A stretch of DNA of 64,000 nt from Onchocerca lupi (taxonomy: Eukaryota > Nematoda > Chromadorea > Rhabditida > Onchocercidae): the NCBI GenBank assembly GCA_028564675.1, contig JAOVVO010000013.1:62001-126000 (forward strand), given 5' to 3'. The position numbers and the translations under genes were made by a program. Positions 54,159-64,000 of this stretch are shown here, piece by piece; the first letter of the stretch is position 1; each line of letters opens with the position of its first letter. The notes under the pieces are model-generated. The model saw nothing but the letters and a program-made list of their open reading frames with translations, was not told where the DNA came from and did no database searches.

Positions 54159-55522
54159 TTACATTTCAGCAATGGCGGTATGGTCCGACTTTTTTTGTGA
54201 TGCTTCCGTGATGGTAATTTCTGAGTCCGAACTGTTTCTGTAATTATTGGAAAGATACTTTTTCACCAACGTATAATCAGATGCAGAATCAGTCATCATG
54301 TTGAGATCATCATCAGTATCAATATCCGAAAGTGATGTAGTATCATTTGATCGAAGTTTTGTTATTGAATATTCCATCTCCAGGCCTGTTTCCAATCTGG
54401 CATTTGTTGTAGTTTCGGTTTGTAACATTAGTTCATTATCTTCAACTGATCCTACTTTATCTGCTGTTGATGATACTGTTTCCATCAAATTCCTTGGTTC
54501 AATAACTGACTTTGTGCTCAGCGCAGTTGGCATTTCTGCAGTCGTATCAGTTACGGTAATACCTGTTTCCAGAGACGGTAAACTGAATATGTTGGAAGAA
54601 GCATCTTCTGCAGGTATTGCTGATAACAGTTCATCTGTTAACGGATCCTCCAAACTTTTTGTCGTAACTACACAGTCTAGAGAGGGCAAAATTTCCAAAT
54701 GGCATTCGCTAGGGATTCGATCTGAGAAATACTCTGATTTACTTCTTGTATCTATTCTTGCTAGTGAATCATTCTTCTCAATGATTGTCGAATCCTGTGT
54801 ACTTTGTGATTTCTGAATCTCTGAACTATTTTCTGCTATGAGATTAGTTATGTCCGAATCCTGAGTTGAAGAAATTTTATCCAACTTTATTCCGGATATG
54901 GACATCTGGCTATTTGCTGACAAATTCTGAGAATTTATGCTCTCCATTTCAGTTTTTTCTTTCTGAAATACAAATTTTGGATTTGAAGTAGATACGGCGG
55001 TTTGAATTTCCAGTGAATTTGTCTAAAATGTTTTATAAACATATTTTTAGTTACAAGTTCTCTTTTTCTATTTTCACTCTATCTACAGCAAGTATTCCTA
55101 ATATTTAGCGATCTCAAAAATTTTCGCAAATATTTTAATCGAAAACGGTTTATAGGCAACAGATTTCAGTTTCTATCTGTTTTTAATATTTCACACATTA
55201 TTCATTACGTTCTCATCCCGAAGCATATCACTTCCGGAAAAGAACATTCATGTCTTGTGAAGAAAGGATAAAATCGACCTAAATTGATAGTTCCAGATTT
55301 ATTCAATGGAAGAAATAATTGATAAAAAAAGCCAAATGATGTTTGGAAAGGGGCACGTAAAACAGGAAGCCAAGTTCGCATAGCCTACTTACTTCGACAG
55401 AATTCTTCGGACGAGTTTCACGCCAGCCAAACAAAAACCATATGAAAGCAACGAATGTAACAGCCAGTACCGTACCAAATACAGTCATCGAAGTGAAGAT
55501 CGATACTCGACCACTTTCCTTT
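54159..55522 (-). CDS. Orphan membrane protein with long Ser/Thr/Asp-rich tail (5' end unresolved)
   Basis: Two minus-strand exons join in phase 0: 55,522-55,393 and 55,022-54,159 (stop TAA at 54,159). The first carries a membrane segment (MTVFGTVLAVTFVAFIWFLF) followed by GWRETRPKNS. The second encodes 287 residues, unusually long for this gene type, very rich in Ser, Thr, Asp and Glu (e.g. SDTTSLSDIDTDDDLNMMTD), ending TAIAEM-stop. This composition suggests a disordered, heavily phosphorylatable or O-glycosylated tail, depending on topology. The first exon begins in phase 2, so a start exon upstream is missing; it was not found. No family recognised. Confidence 0.55.
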
Positions 55523-56181
55523 CTTAAAAATATAAAAACTAACAAATAAATCATTGAAAGCGATGATTAAGATTTCATTTAAAATTTGCAAATCAATTCA
55601 TATTCCATTCATGATGCAGCATCGTTTATATTATCAAAATCTAAATTTTCTCTTTGTTGCGTAGATTGAATGACTGAACGAAACTTATGATGTTCTATTA
55701 GACGAGAAACATCTCATCTATCTGAATAGGATCAGCATTTTTTGCAGTAACGAATTTCATGAAATTTCACTTTTCAAATTTTGATCAGAGATCGCAACTA
55801 AACGATGTTTCCCAAACAATCCAACTTATTTCACAAATTTTAAAAAGTAAAGCTTCAAAATTTGATACCAGATCTCGAAATGAAATTTCGCAAACGGCTT
55901 CAAGTAATCGGAATATGCTGCCAACTGATCAACTGACACATTTTAAAATGGAATTGTTTACATAATTTGCTAGTCTCTAGCAGGGGAATGATCCAGCGAT
56001 TAGATCCTACATAAGTTTTAAAAATAATTCAAAAGATTGAAAATCGATAAGGATATGAGGTATTCGAATGGAGTTTGGAAGCTTTTGCAGTAATAATTTC
56101 AATTAAAACATTTTTCATTTAATTTCGATCGGTGTAAACTTCCATCCTCGCTTGCATTTATCCGAAAGAAAAAAGTAATAA
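55523..56181. other. Spacer upstream of the FAAH-like gene
   Basis: It contains one polar open frame (55,759-55,965 +) preceded by TTTTTGCAG that could be a short exon, but nothing connects to it. Confidence 0.35.
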
Positions 56182-59100
56182 ATGATTATTTACAGGCTAC
56201 ACAACATGTTGATAGCTATTATGAGAACATGTAGGCCGTTGTTCTTTGTCATTTCTCGAATATATTTCGCTTTCGTTTACTGTCTCTTTACTTTCATCTA
56301 TTATTTTTTATCGAGAGAAGTGATCAGTGCACCGCGAAATAAACTGCTCATGATCAGTGCTACACGAGCTGCTGAAATGATCCGGAATGGAGAAGTAAGT
56401 TGTTTAGATTGCATGTTACTATTAGCGATGAATGGATAATGGATAGAACATTATGCAGTTGCTAAATAGAAGCAGACCTATATAATTAATTCGGCCACCT
56501 GCGCATTTAATTATCCATACATAGAGTTGAAAATTGTTGCTAATTAATTCGGCTACTTGCGCATTTAATTATCTATGCATAGAGTTGAAAATTGTTGTAA
56601 TAATGATTATTTCCAGCACTTTGATATGTTCAATATGGTGTCTTTATTTTGCTTTTAAAGACTAAATAAATTCCAATCATATTGGAAGTCTACCATGTGC
56701 GAAATTATGTAATTAAGAATGGAATAGTGTGTCAAATCTCATTTCACTTCATGATCCCATAATTTTGAAATGCTTTTTTTTTTTTAATGTTGGACACAGA
56801 TTGGGATACTTGTGGAAATGGATAATAATGGATAATACCAATTAATATGCAAAAAAGTTAAAATTTACGATCACAATACGATTTCGCAAATCAAAGCAGA
56901 ATAAAACATTCGCATGTTCAGATAACAAGTCTCAGCCTGGTTGAAGCTTATATTAAGCGCATCAAGGAAGTGAATGGAATAATAAATGCCGTTGTTCAGA
57001 TGAACTTTAAAGAAGCATTATTAAAAGCTCAAAAAACTGATGAAATGTTGCGAAACCTTGACCGAGAAAGCGAAGAGTTCAAAAGTGTGCGTCTTTATAT
57101 CACTTTTATTAGTTTTTGTAGAAGTACTAAGATTAAAACTTTGATGAGGTTTATTTCAGTTTCATGCAATACTCATTATGGTTTGTATTGCTAACATTCT
57201 CAAGGTTAAGTTAATGAAATATTTGAAGAGGAAAGGAATTTCTACAATTAAGGATATTAGCATAGTAAACTTTATAAATAGACTATTTGGATAAAATAAA
57301 ATTCAAATGACAAGTTAATCAATGTATCTATTGTTTTTAGCTCGCTGTGAGAAAGCCATTGCTCGGTGTACCTTTTACCTTGAAGGATTCCATAGAGGTA
57401 GATGGTTTACATTGCACTGTTGGAATATCATATCGGAAAATGTCTGTAAGTAACAAAGATGCGGTCGTTGTGCAAAGGTTCTTTCACCTCAATAATTCGA
57501 ATTCTTTCTCATTGGTAATCTTCGTAACCTGAAAAAAAAAAATGTCTTTTCAAGTCCTATCTATTATTATTTTCTACTTTTTTGCATAAGTTTCAGTTAA
57601 GCAACCAAACAAAAAGTAATGTGACATCATTTCAATTATTTTATGCGGTCTTTCTATTTAAATAGTTCAGATTATATTTTTAAGCTTTCTCTACTCATCC
57701 TTGCAGGATGAAAGATGCAGGTGCGATTCTTCTTGCAGTGACTAATGTTCCAGAGGTATGTATGTGGTGGGAATCAGTGAATGTCGTTTTTGGCCGTACT
57801 AAAAACCCATATGATAATAGACGAATATCTGGTGGTAGTAGCGGCGGTGAGGCGGCAATAATTTCCGCCGCAGGCTCAGTAATCGGAATTGGCAGTGACA
57901 TCGCTGGTTCAATTCGTATGCCTTGTTATTTTAACGGAGTTTTCGGTCTCAAACCAACTCCAGGTATGTTTTTATTGTTGTTCTATTTTGAGGTATTGAA
58001 ATATTTTACAAAATCAAATTATTTATCGTGTGGTATCTAATAATATAAGATTCAGTTATACAAAATTCAAACTTTATGTGTCGCGTAATTAGCCTCAAAA
58101 ATCGTTAAATTATGATTTTTAATATTCAATAATATTTTCTGTATTCTAAGAAGTCTCGATCATATTTAGGTATGATACCGCTGGAAGGACATTTGCCACA
58201 TCTAAATGGATATCGCACTGAGAAAATGCTACTCATTGGTCCTATATGTCGTTATGCAGAAGACTTATCTCTTTTGTTAAAGGTCTCTTTCACATTCTGG
58301 GTAACTTTGTCTGATAATTTTCGTTTCTGATATTGTAGAATTTATTCGATGTTTTAATGATTTACATACAGGTTTTTGTGGGAAGTGAAGGCACAGATTT
58401 ATTACAACTGAACACTCCACGTAATATGAAAAAAATACGCGTTTTTTATATAGAAGGTTTGAAGACGCCTTTGGTACAAGATATGAATGAAGAAAGTTCC
58501 CGAACGCTGAAGAAAGAGAGTAATTTTACTGATTGATTAGAAACACTAATTTTTTGTTGTGAACCAACGTTTACATATTTATAAAACTGGTGCGTGGATG
58601 TATTCCATGAATGAAGGACGTAACTGCGCAAGTAATATAATGTAGCATTAGCTCTATGTTTGCAAAATATAGCAACCCCTATAACACAAACTCTTTGAAT
58701 TCCAGCCGATTAAATACAAATAACACTGATAATTATGGATGTTAACTTTTCATTTAACTTTTTTGCTGGAAGGTTATCTTCTCCTGTATTTTCAGCTTTC
58801 GTTCTTCTTACCTTCTAATATTCTTTTAAATGGAAGGATAAAGTGATGATGTTTTATCTTTTCAATTTATTAATCTAATATGAATAATAAATTTTTAAAA
58901 TTCAAATCTGAAATGTAAACTAAATGAAATGTTTTATTTTTAGGCGGTTCGCTATTTTGAAATTAAATATGATCTTTGTGCTATTCGAATAGATCCACCA
59001 CTTATTCATTATGCGTTTGAATTTTTCCTAACAAGTATGGATGTCGCAAACGCTCCGAAATTTGCAATGCATATGACCGATTTAAAGGTAAAATTTAATT

Positions 59101-59309
59101 TTTTTTTGTCCAACCTTTTGAGCTGCTTTGTTATAATTTATTTCACTTCTCCATTTTAATTGACACGCAAAAAAAAAAATCATTAGTCATTCTCTCATGT
59201 CTTTACGACGTTCCTGAATAATACACGTATTCTGAAATATAGTCACTTTGCATCAGACAAATTAGTTTTCTTTTTTCTAGCAAAAAATAAAAGAATTCTT
59301 TTTGCTTCG

Positions 59310-59369
<60 letters not shown>

Positions 59370-60014
59370 CATATTTATCGCATTTGTAGATCAATATAAA
59401 TTGTTTGGTTGAATTATTCAAGTGGCTAGTGGGCAAATCAGTGCATACATTACCAGCTATTATTACTGGAATTGTGGATGAACATTTTGCACCATTCAAT
59501 GAGGAACAGAAACAAAAGGTAATTTTAATATAAATTTAATGCTGGTTATTGAGAAAGTCTCTTAAAATTTTTCGAAAGCGTGCTGTAATTTATTAAAATA
59601 AGACTCAATACTTCATATGATCATTCTTTATCAAATAATGTTATATATGAACAATGGAAATATTATTTTTGTTCTGATTTTGCTAAGCAATTTTTTCAGT
59701 TACGAAGTCAGCGAGATCGGCTAAGTCGAGAAATTAAGGAACTTTTATCTGATAATGGTATCTTGCTATTCCCATCCTTTCCGACTGAGGCACCTTATCA
59801 TCATCAACCACTCTTCACTCCATTAAATTTCTGTTATACGGCTCTATGGAATACGTTGGCTCTTCCGGTTATGCAGTGTCCAATGGGTTTGAACAGTTAT
59901 AACATTCCACTTGGTGTACAAGTTATCGGTGCGCCAGGATCCGATTCTCTGTTGGTAGCAGTGGCTCAGGATTTGGAGAAAGCATTTGGTGGCTGGAGAC
60001 CTATGAATACTTAA
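56182..60014 (+). CDS. Fatty-acid amide hydrolase 2-like amidase, with a +1 frame problem
   Basis: Amidase-signature serine hydrolases of this type cleave fatty-acid amides such as anandamide at membranes. Nine exons: 56182-56394, 56922-57086, 57341-57477, 57707-57963, 58170-58282, 58372-58519, 58944-59087, 59390-59518, 59700-60014; about 539 residues against 532 for human FAAH2. An N-terminal hydrophobic segment (about residues 20-45) is followed by the amidase core. It shows LGVPFTLKDSIEVDG (catalytic Lys), GGSSGGEAA (cis-Ser), GSDIAGSIRMP (Ser nucleophile), CRYAEDLSLLLK, then ILLFPSFPTEAP and GVQVIGAPGSD near the end. All joins are in phase except exon 6 to 7. The only usable GT there leaves one base too many, although protein similarity is continuous (RTLKK then AVRYFE). 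The exon could use a non-GT donor, the assembly could carry an error, or the gene is damaged. Confidence 0.92.
56483..56598. repeat. 58-base tandem duplication in the first intron of the FAAH-like gene
   Basis: The unit beginning TAATTAATTCGGC occurs at 56,483 and 56,541, period 58. The copies differ at only a few positions (e.g. CCACCTG/CTACTTG, CCATACAT/CTATGCAT). Confidence 0.9.
59309..59369. repeat. (GTTTT)n and poly-T tract
   Basis: Five GTTTT units run into an uninterrupted stretch of about 35 T, ending 20 bases before the acceptor of the eighth exon of the FAAH-like gene. Its length is likely to be unstable in sequencing. Confidence 0.9.
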
Positions 60015-61470
60015 TATAATCTACTATAAGTGATTTTTATTAGTGGAATCATTAAAAAAAAGTTTCATTGCATTTTGAAAAATGAAATAATTTTCAACAG
60101 CATGTGACCTTGACATTCTAGTTTGAAGTTCTACTTCTTCAAATTCATCTAGATCGAGTTCATTTTTTTACTATTTTAGAATCATCATTTTGCTTTGGCT
60201 AAGTGATCAGTAGTTTTTCCCTTCCACACAGGAATGTTTAAGACGCAGTTTTTTTTCCATGAAGTGAAGAGTTTTGAATTAATTGAGCGAATTTCAATTA
60301 CCCAAGAAGTAATTTTAATTATTATGATGGTAGAATTCATTTCAGAATTAAATGGCCTGCAATTTTTTGCCATTTCTTTGCATTCAGAACAATATTGTGA
60401 CTTCGTTTATCTTTTTCTTATTCATCTCCATGTTAGTGTCTTTTTGGATTTTTAATTTTATTCTCGTAATCTCTAATTAAACTTTGGTTTGTTGTTATTT
60501 TATTGATCTTCGTCATGTTATCAGTACTGCTGGCATCATATATATCTTCTTCAGCTTGCAGTTTCCGACGAGCTTGCAGCAGAATTTCTCGTAATCTTTT
60601 GAAACGGATCTTTTATTTCTTTCACTGCTATTTGTAAATGTAACCATGTAGAGTTTTTTGTTTGTTTTTCCATGAGGTTAATTTGTAATTGTTGAAAGAA
60701 TAATACTGAATACGGAGTATTTGTGATTACTGATCAGTTAACTTAAAAAATTCACTTACCACTCACTGTGATTTTCCTCATCATTTTTTTATTTTTGTAT
60801 CGCTGTGTTAGTCAATAAAAAATATCAGCATATAACAGTATTGCGCTGTGAATAAAATCTTTTTGTTATAAGCATTCTTCTTTATCTTGCTGTTTAAACT
60901 GTACAGCAATCACTTTCTTGTCTTTTCCATTAATTTGAAAATTTTCCTGTGAGATTTCAAAAATATTTGAAATTATGAGTTGCTTATGTAGAACGAATAC
61001 ACTTCCATTTTTTAAAGATTTTTTGTACAAACCAATAATGATCACTGCAACAAAGATCGAAATTGCATGAGAATCTCTGCTAAAGATGACGCGACTGAAT
61101 GCTGGACTGATTATGTCTAAACTGCTGGGTATACATTTATGATAAGGATGTTGTCGATGTTGTCGATGCTAACTTGTTGACCTTGTTGCTAAATAATATT
61201 AGAATATCTTTCTGCAGTATATTTCATGTAAGCAAATCTTTTTTTTTTTGATTTTTGGTGTTCGTACATTTTGATGGGAGTCGAGTTTTATGGAAGTGAT
61301 ATAAAGTACTTCATTATTTTTTTTTTAAATTATCGTTCCTTTATATAATGTTTTTGGCATCGCATATTTCTACGTCGTGAATATTCTCTCTTATAAGAAA
61401 ATTTTTCACGGAATTTTTATGGTTTCCAGGTAATTACTGGGATGGAAGCATAAGTTGCTGCAGCATAGCA
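60015..61470. other. Intergenic between the FAAH-like gene and ANKFY1
   Basis: T-rich DNA with no supportable exon. The open frame 60,234-60,455 is hydrophobic low-complexity. A CTGCAG acceptor-like site lies seven bases before the next ATG. Confidence 0.45.
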
Positions 61471-64000
61471 ATGGCGAATCTCATCGAATTCCTTCAGGCG
61501 GAGCATGTTAAGTTACTGCAGAATTATGCCGATTTACAAAAACGTTATGATATATTGGCTGCAGCTACAGGAAACAATGGTGTTTCTATTGCTAACACTT
61601 CGAAACTTTCATTCGTGCAAAAACTGGTAGCGAAAATTAGTGAAATATATGACAAGGATTTGTATAGGTTCGATTTTGTCTTGCAGTTCGATTATATATT
61701 CTTTCCTAGCAAAATATTTTTTAGGTAATTTCATAGATTAATGATTGTCTATTTATCTGAGAGGCAAACTTTTTACTAACTGACAATGATTGAAATTTGA
61801 AATTATTTTATAGTTTGACACGGCATGAATTTCTCTCTTATAGCGATATAACTATTCATTGCGATGGACATCAGTTTCGAGGTCATCGCTTAGTGATTGC
61901 AACAAGAACAGATTATTGGGAAGATCTTTCGGGAATCGATCGCATTGAATTTGAAGGTTATAATTGTGATGTATTTCTTTATGTACACACTGTAAGTTGC
62001 TTAAAATCTTTTCATATACTGCTACAGTTTAAAACTCAACATATGTGCAAAATGCGGATGAATTGTGCTATATTAATTCTATGCTAATTTACTACAATAA
62101 TTTTTTCAAAACTTTTGCGCTTACTTAAAAATTATTTTATTTGTTTTCATTTGCAGATATGGCCTATAACATAGGTTCTGTTGTGTTGAAATGGATTTAT
62201 ACGGATCACATAGATGATCTGCTGGGAAATTGTTATTTGATGCAAATATTCACAGCAGCCGTTAAGTATCGTCTTTTGGACTTGCAAAAAAGGTTATTTT
62301 TTTTAAAGAATTTTAAAAATCTTTATTTCCGCAATTTTAAAATCTTTATTTTTTGAAGAAAAACGCAGCTATTAAAGAACTGTGTTCTTCAACAGTTACA
62401 TTGTTATACGATGCTCTTTTTGTTTGTTTCATTCTTTATTTATGTCTGAATATCGAAAGAAAAGCAAAAATTAATAAATTTTAACTGACATATAGATGGT
62501 TTCTATTCAAATACGAATTTCAGATGTGAATTACTTCTGTTAGGTCGTATCGATTATGAGAATTGTTTGTTGCTCTATGAATTTGCAAGCAAAAATGATC
62601 TGATGCAGTTAAAAGATAACTGCGAGAAAGTGATTAAATCAAAATGGAATCAATTCAATACTGATGATTTTATGCAAATATCTGCTTCATTATTATATAA
62701 TCTAATCGAGAGGTTAGCGAAGGGGTTTGGTATTTATGCTTCTTTTTGATAATTTGCATGATTCTATTCTTTGGTTTTTTTTCTTTTTATTTTGATATTG
62801 ATTAATAGTTAATGAGAAGATTTAGTTCAGTTTTTCAGTCTTATAAAACATCTCACTGCTCTGTAACGTATATTAAGTTATTTTAATGCTCAACATTGAA
62901 TAGCTATTCACTTCGTAAACTAGATAGAAATTGAAAGAAATTCACAGATTAATAAAACAAATTAGAAGAAATTCATAGAATACATATTTTCACTTAATTG
63001 AATTATTGTAAGCTTAATATGTCTATTCAATTATATAAAAATTGTTTGAGAAAAAAACTTGAGCTACTAACTTGAACTTTGAGACTTCTTTAAGTAACGG
63101 AAACAATATCGATAAATTTCAGTTATTCTGAACATGTGTTGCATTCAATTATTCGTTTGAAGCGTAATGATATATTGCTGCTCTTCTTTCTCGACCATTT
63201 TCAGGAAGTAGATTAAGTTTATTATTTTCTCTCTTTTTTTTCACCTTAATTTAGTTGATAGTTTAACCAGCGAATCGATTAAATGAAATGATAGCCTCTG
63301 CAATCGTTTATTTTTTTAATGAACTATGTTATCAGCAAAGATACCTAATAGAAGAATGACTTTTTAGTTATTCACGCTATCATCAAAAAGTTAAATTTGA
63401 GGGCCTTCTAACATTTAATTTTCTATCAGATAATAAATTTTGATAAATATAATTTTGCTATTTTCATCGTATTAATTTTTGTCGTCAGTTTTATATTATT
63501 TCTTATTCTCTTATTTTCATAAAATCTTTTTTCTTCATAAAATATGAACTATTCGAGTTGTCTAAATTGTGCAATGAAGAAATCAACAATACTTTTCCAC
63601 TGGAATTGGCATTGGAATCTAATCAGATAGAAATCGCAACATCCTTAGTTAATCATCACGCAGATGTGAATGTCATTGATAGTAATGGTAGAACGCTTTT
63701 GATGAGGATGCTATTGAAGAGTGAGTTCTATTGAAAAAATATGAATTACTTTTGATCAATAACGAAAATCCAGTTCATGCCAAATATTTATTAGTTGCAA
63801 TTTTTTTGGCAGTCATCCTAATTAGTCTACCGAAGCAGTTTTTGAGTAATGCTCAAAACTATTATAAATTTGAAGCTTGCTTCTTATCTCCTCGGTTCTT
63901 TAACAATCCTAATTTTTTTCTCTTCATATTTGTTCTGATTATTATTCTGTCCGATCAGAGAAAGAAGGAGAAGAACAGGATAGATATATTTCGAATAATA
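61471..64000 (+). CDS. ANKFY1: Rabankyrin-5 (ankyrin repeat and FYVE domain protein), N-terminal part
   Basis: Rabankyrin-5 is a Rab5 effector on early endosomes and macropinosomes. Exons in phase: 61471-61667, 61844-61956, 62157-62292, 62524-62712, 63123-63207, 63558-63720, and 63959 running off the window. The product starts MANLIEFLQAEHVKLLQNYA (short coiled coil, residues 1-40). It continues with a BTB domain (SDITIHCDGHQFRGHRLVIA, then VVLKWIYTDHIDDL), a BACK-like segment (CELLLLGRIDYENCLLLYEF ... DDFMQISASLLYNLIE), and the first ankyrin-type repeats (YSEHVLHSIIRLKRNDILLL; IEIATSLVNHHADVNVIDSN). Order and spacing follow human ANKFY1. The remaining ankyrin repeats and the FYVE finger lie beyond the window. 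The acceptor of the sixth exon (ATTCGAG) is atypical. Confidence 0.9.

Noticed and set aside
54298..54816. 172-codon plus-strand open frame, Ser/Val-rich
   Set aside because: It is the exact antisense of the Ser/Thr/Asp-rich exon of the minus-strand membrane protein, has no splice partners, and arises from that exon's codon bias.
60234..60455. 73-codon hydrophobic plus-strand frame
   Set aside because: Low-complexity T-rich spacer; no supporting splice sites or family.

Overview
The window is eukaryotic, visibly AT-rich DNA (roughly 30% G+C by eye, not counted). Its genes have many short introns with GT...TTTCAG-type borders. Several start codons sit directly behind a splice acceptor, as expected if messages receive a trans-spliced leader. 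With recognisable animal orthologues (TOR, CIAPIN1, CCT8, AHCY, NXT1, a FAAH2-like amidase, ANKFY1) this points to a nematode. I infer a parasitic clade III (spirurid/filarial) species, but no database search was possible. No rRNA, tRNA, CRISPR array or bacterial-type gene was seen.

Layout. 1-18,164 (-): the TOR kinase gene (let-363/mTOR), about 40 exons, cut at the window edge inside the kinase N-lobe. 20,475-23,685 (+): a type II membrane coiled-coil protein resembling Golgi GOLM1/CASC4 proteins. 24,990-28,812 (+): CIAPIN1/anamorsin (Fe-S assembly). 30,032-31,209 (+): a small basic orphan. 31.2-39.5 kb: accessory region with a MITE-like element and a relative of it, two or three lineage-specific secreted or membrane protein genes on the minus strand, one alanine-rich secreted protein on the plus strand, and a broken reading-frame pair. 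39,525-43,563 (+): CCT8. 44,161-47,274 (+): adenosylhomocysteinase. 47,763-48,528 (-): NXT1 mRNA-export factor. 50,417-52,904 (+) and 54,159-55,522 (-): two more orphan single-pass membrane proteins, tail to tail. 56,182-60,014 (+): FAAH2-like amidase with a one-base reading-frame problem. 61,471-64,000 (+): start of Rabankyrin-5 (ANKFY1), running off the window.

Exon models for the plus-strand genes and NXT1 were built by hand and their intron phases checked base by base. Two exceptions are flagged: the FAAH-like gene and the middle exon of the 30 kb orphan. The TOR gene was followed by protein similarity to mTOR from memory, with exon borders placed approximately. The conserved genes are unrelated housekeeping functions: growth control, Fe-S assembly, chaperonin, methyl cycle, mRNA export, lipid amide hydrolysis and endosome traffic. 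The most unusual material is the set of small secreted or single-pass proteins between 34 and 56 kb, the MITE-like repeat, and a few altered key residues or frames in conserved genes.
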